Below are positions 5,536-6,767 of a DNA stretch of 6,767 bases, piece after piece. A program made the translations under genes and the position numbers. Below the pieces are notes generated by a model, which worked only from the letters and a program-made list of their open reading frames with translations, was not told where the DNA came from and ran no database searches. Where the stretch lies: contig JAFZAR010000071.1 in assembly GCA_017557085.1 (NCBI GenBank), positions 1-6,767 on the forward strand, in the 5' to 3' direction. The first letter of the stretch is position 1. The number at the start of each line of letters is the position of its first letter. This DNA is from Verrucomicrobiota bacterium (GTDB taxonomy: Bacteria > Verrucomicrobiota > Verrucomicrobiia > Limisphaerales > UBA1412).

Positions 5536-6767
5536 GGAGGTGTTTTTATCTCAGAATTTATGGCCGTGAACAACGGAAACCTGACAGATAAAGACGGCCA
5601 AAATTCAGACTGGATCGAAATCTACAACTCAACCTTTGAAGATGTTTCTCTCAAAGGATGGGGACTCTCCGACAAGGCTAAAAAACCGTTCAAGTGGATC
5701 TTTCCGGATATAGTCCTGAAAGCGCAGCAGCACCTTCTGGTATTTGCCTCGGGACGTGAGCAAAACTCTCCCGATGAAGAATTGCATTGTAATTTCAAAC
5801 TTTCAGCGGAATCCGGTTATTTAGCGCTGACCGAAATCAGCGGAAAAACAGCTTCCGTTTTTGAAAACTATCCTAAACAGTATTGGGGTGTCTCCTACGG
5901 GTATACGGAGGATCTATCACAAACACGTTATTTTTGTAATCCCACACCCGGCACCGCAAATCTTTTGGGACCTCAGGACCGTGGTCCGATCCTTTCCGAA
6001 CTTCAATACTCACCGGCACTTCCCGACCGCCCAAGTGTAGATCAACCCATCAATGTGACAATCCGTGTCGATCGAGGTGTGCAGGACACAAAGGCGGTTC
6101 TATTACGTTGGATCATCGGACGCAATTTGGATCTGCATGAAACCCCTATGTTCGATGATGGTGAGCACGGGGACGGAGATCCTGAAGACGGCATCTATGG
6201 TGCACACATTCCATGTGATGAATTTCAGGAAGGCTCTATCGTTCGTTGGTATATCCGTGCTGTGGATGCTGATGGGCATACCAGCCGCTGGCCTTATTTT
6301 CTGGATCCATTATGCACACCGGAATTCTTTGGAACTGTCATTGCACAGAATCCCCTAGAGACTCATTTGCCTGTGCTGGAAATCTTCCCTGATAACTTAT
6401 CAATTGGAAGCGGTTGTCGTGGCTGTCTTGTCTTTAACAATGAGTTTTATGAAAATGTCTTTTTTCAAAACAAAGGTCAATCCACTGCTTTTTTCCCGAA
6501 ACGCTCCTTCGGAGTAGAATTCAACAAAGATCATCAATTTCTTCTATTTGAAGGAATGGAGCGTTATTCCGATCTGCGTCTTATCAGTTCCTGGGGAGAT
6601 AAATCAAAAGTTCGGAACTCAACTGCATACAGTTTCTTTGAACATATAGGTGTCCCTGCTCAAAAAAGTTTTCCTGTTCGCGTGCAGGCTCGTGGTGAAT
6701 TCCGAGGTATCTATGATCTCACAGAAGACGGTGACGAACCTTGGCTGGAGCGTTCGGGACTTGATCC
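5464..6767 (+). CDS. Secreted LTD / CotH-kinase protein, tandem paralogue of gene A (3' partial)
   Basis: ATG 5464 is chosen because it gives a good signal peptide at once; later starts (for example TTG 5488) would cut the charged n-region. The 434 visible codons stay open to the edge. Order by residue: signal peptide 1-24, LTD 27-169 (SEFMAVN, DWIEIYNS at 49-56, HCNFKLS, NPTPGTANLLG at 159-169), beta-sandwich about 171-282 with the acidic DDGEHGDGDPEDG loop from 231, then the CotH N-lobe from about 303 (LVFNNEFYENVFFQNKG, FPKRSFGVEF, SSWGDKSKVRN, FPVRVQARGEFRGIYDLTED, LERSGLD). In CotH kinases this region forms the N-lobe; the DxD metal site would lie past the edge. The domain order LTD, acidic sandwich, CotH is a common PVC arrangement, and probably also what precedes base 1 in gene A. 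Expected to be exported and to act as an atypical kinase or a kinase-like binder. Confidence 0.9.
   Translation, partial: MNHIKTKSLLITGILCLQTWGTFAGGVFISEFMAVNNGNLTDKDGQNSDWIEIYNSTFEDVSLKGWGLSDKAKKPFKWIFPDIVLKAQQHLLVFASGREQNSPDEELHCNFKLSAESGYLALTEISGKTASVFENYPKQYWGVSYGYTEDLSQTRYFCNPTPGTANLLGPQDRGPILSELQYSPALPDRPSVDQPINVTIRVDRGVQDTKAVLLRWIIGRNLDLHETPMFDDGEHGDGDPEDGIYGAHIPCDEFQEGSIVRWYIRAVDADGHTSRWPYFLDPLCTPEFFGTVIAQNPLETHLPVLEIFPDNLSIGSGCRGCLVFNNEFYENVFFQNKGQSTAFFPKRSFGVEFNKDHQFLLFEGMERYSDLRLISSWGDKSKVRNSTAYSFFEHIGVPAQKSFPVRVQARGEFRGIYDLTEDGDEPWLERSGLD
5542..5970 (+). other. Lamin-tail domain of gene B
   Basis: Residues 27-169 show VFISEFMAVN, DGQNSDWIEIYNS, 'VSLKGWGLSD', a 'KWIFPDIVLKAQQHLLVFASG' strand pair, LHCNFKLSAESGYLALTE and the closing NPTPGTANLLG. 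It is the most canonical LTD in the window and directly follows the signal peptide, so it would sit at the mature N-terminus. Confidence 0.9.
5974..6310 (+). other. Acidic beta-sandwich (HGDG motif) between LTD and CotH in gene B
   Basis: Residues about 171-282 contain 'PINVTIRVDRGVQDTKAVLL', the acidic loop D231-D-G-E-H-G-D-G-D-P-E-D-G ending in IYGAHIP, then 'IVRWYIRAVDADGHTSRWP'. The P[MF]xDDGxHGDGxxxDGxYGA..P then RWYI.A.D..G pattern is a recurring module before CotH in PVC proteins. The acid-rich loop suggests calcium binding, which is inference. Confidence 0.72.
6370..6767 (+). other. CotH kinase domain of gene B, N-terminal part only
   Basis: From residue 303 the chain shows a CotH N-lobe: CRGCLVFNNEFYENV (C318 and C321), 'FFQNKGQSTAFFPKRSFGVEF', 'LRLISSWGDKSKVRNSTAYSFF', 'GVPAQKSFPVRVQARGEFRG' and 'EPWLERSGLD' at the edge. 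This is a different CotH subtype from gene A, which has KDRDWEG and NEPMNSDF in the matching places. The DxD segment lies outside the window, so activity cannot be judged. Confidence 0.85.

Noticed and set aside
6065..6358. Plus-strand open frame of 97 codons inside gene B
   Set aside because: Out of frame with the recognisable acidic sandwich of gene B; its product has no domain-like pattern.

Overview
The window holds two large genes on the + strand, both cut by the window edges. They are tandem members of the CotH (spore-coat-protein-H-like) kinase superfamily built into big secreted multidomain proteins. Gene A reads in one open frame from base 1 to a TGA at 5452-5454 (1817 codons visible, N-terminus missing). 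Gene B begins at ATG 5464 with a signal peptide and runs open to the last base (434 codons visible, C-terminus missing). Together they fill almost all of the window. No RNA gene, mobile element, CRISPR array or attachment site was seen, and no gap without a gene exceeds 9 bases.

Organism. No marker gene is present, so this is inference from protein style. CotH kinases joined to lamin-tail domains (LTDs), parallel beta-helices, DxDxDG calcium loops of the 'DADGDGLTNIEE' kind and a short C-terminal domain ending in 'FYRL' are familiar from PVC-group bacteria (Verrucomicrobiota, Kiritimatiellota, Lentisphaerota, some Planctomycetota). Base composition looks moderate, a little under 50% GC by eye (not counted). 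A free-living or gut/sediment PVC bacterium, or a metagenomic contig from one, is the best guess.

Layout. Gene A, in order: C-terminal part of a CotH kinase domain (1-990) with the DxD motif YDMDSVMG; a small beta-sandwich (997-1227); a right-handed parallel beta-helix (about 1228-2515); a fibronectin-like segment (about 2530-2820); LTD1 and LTD2 (2851-3624); a jelly-roll domain (3646-4185); LTD3 and LTD4 (4204-5049); two EF-hand-like calcium loops (5059-5223); and a short C-terminal beta domain (5224-5451). Gene B, in order: signal peptide (5464-5535), one LTD (about 5542-5970), a beta-sandwich with an acidic HGDG motif (about 5974-6310), and the N-terminal part of a CotH domain (about 6370 to the edge).

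How they may work together. The genes are 9 bases apart on one strand with no visible terminator, so co-transcription is likely. Both products are expected outside the cytoplasm. From family knowledge, CotH domains are atypical kinases that phosphorylate secreted proteins, while LTD, beta-helix and jelly-roll domains usually mediate surface, glycan or protein binding. A surface-located kinase/adhesin pair is a reasonable inference, but no substrate is encoded in the window. The two CotH domains differ enough to be ancient rather than recent paralogues.
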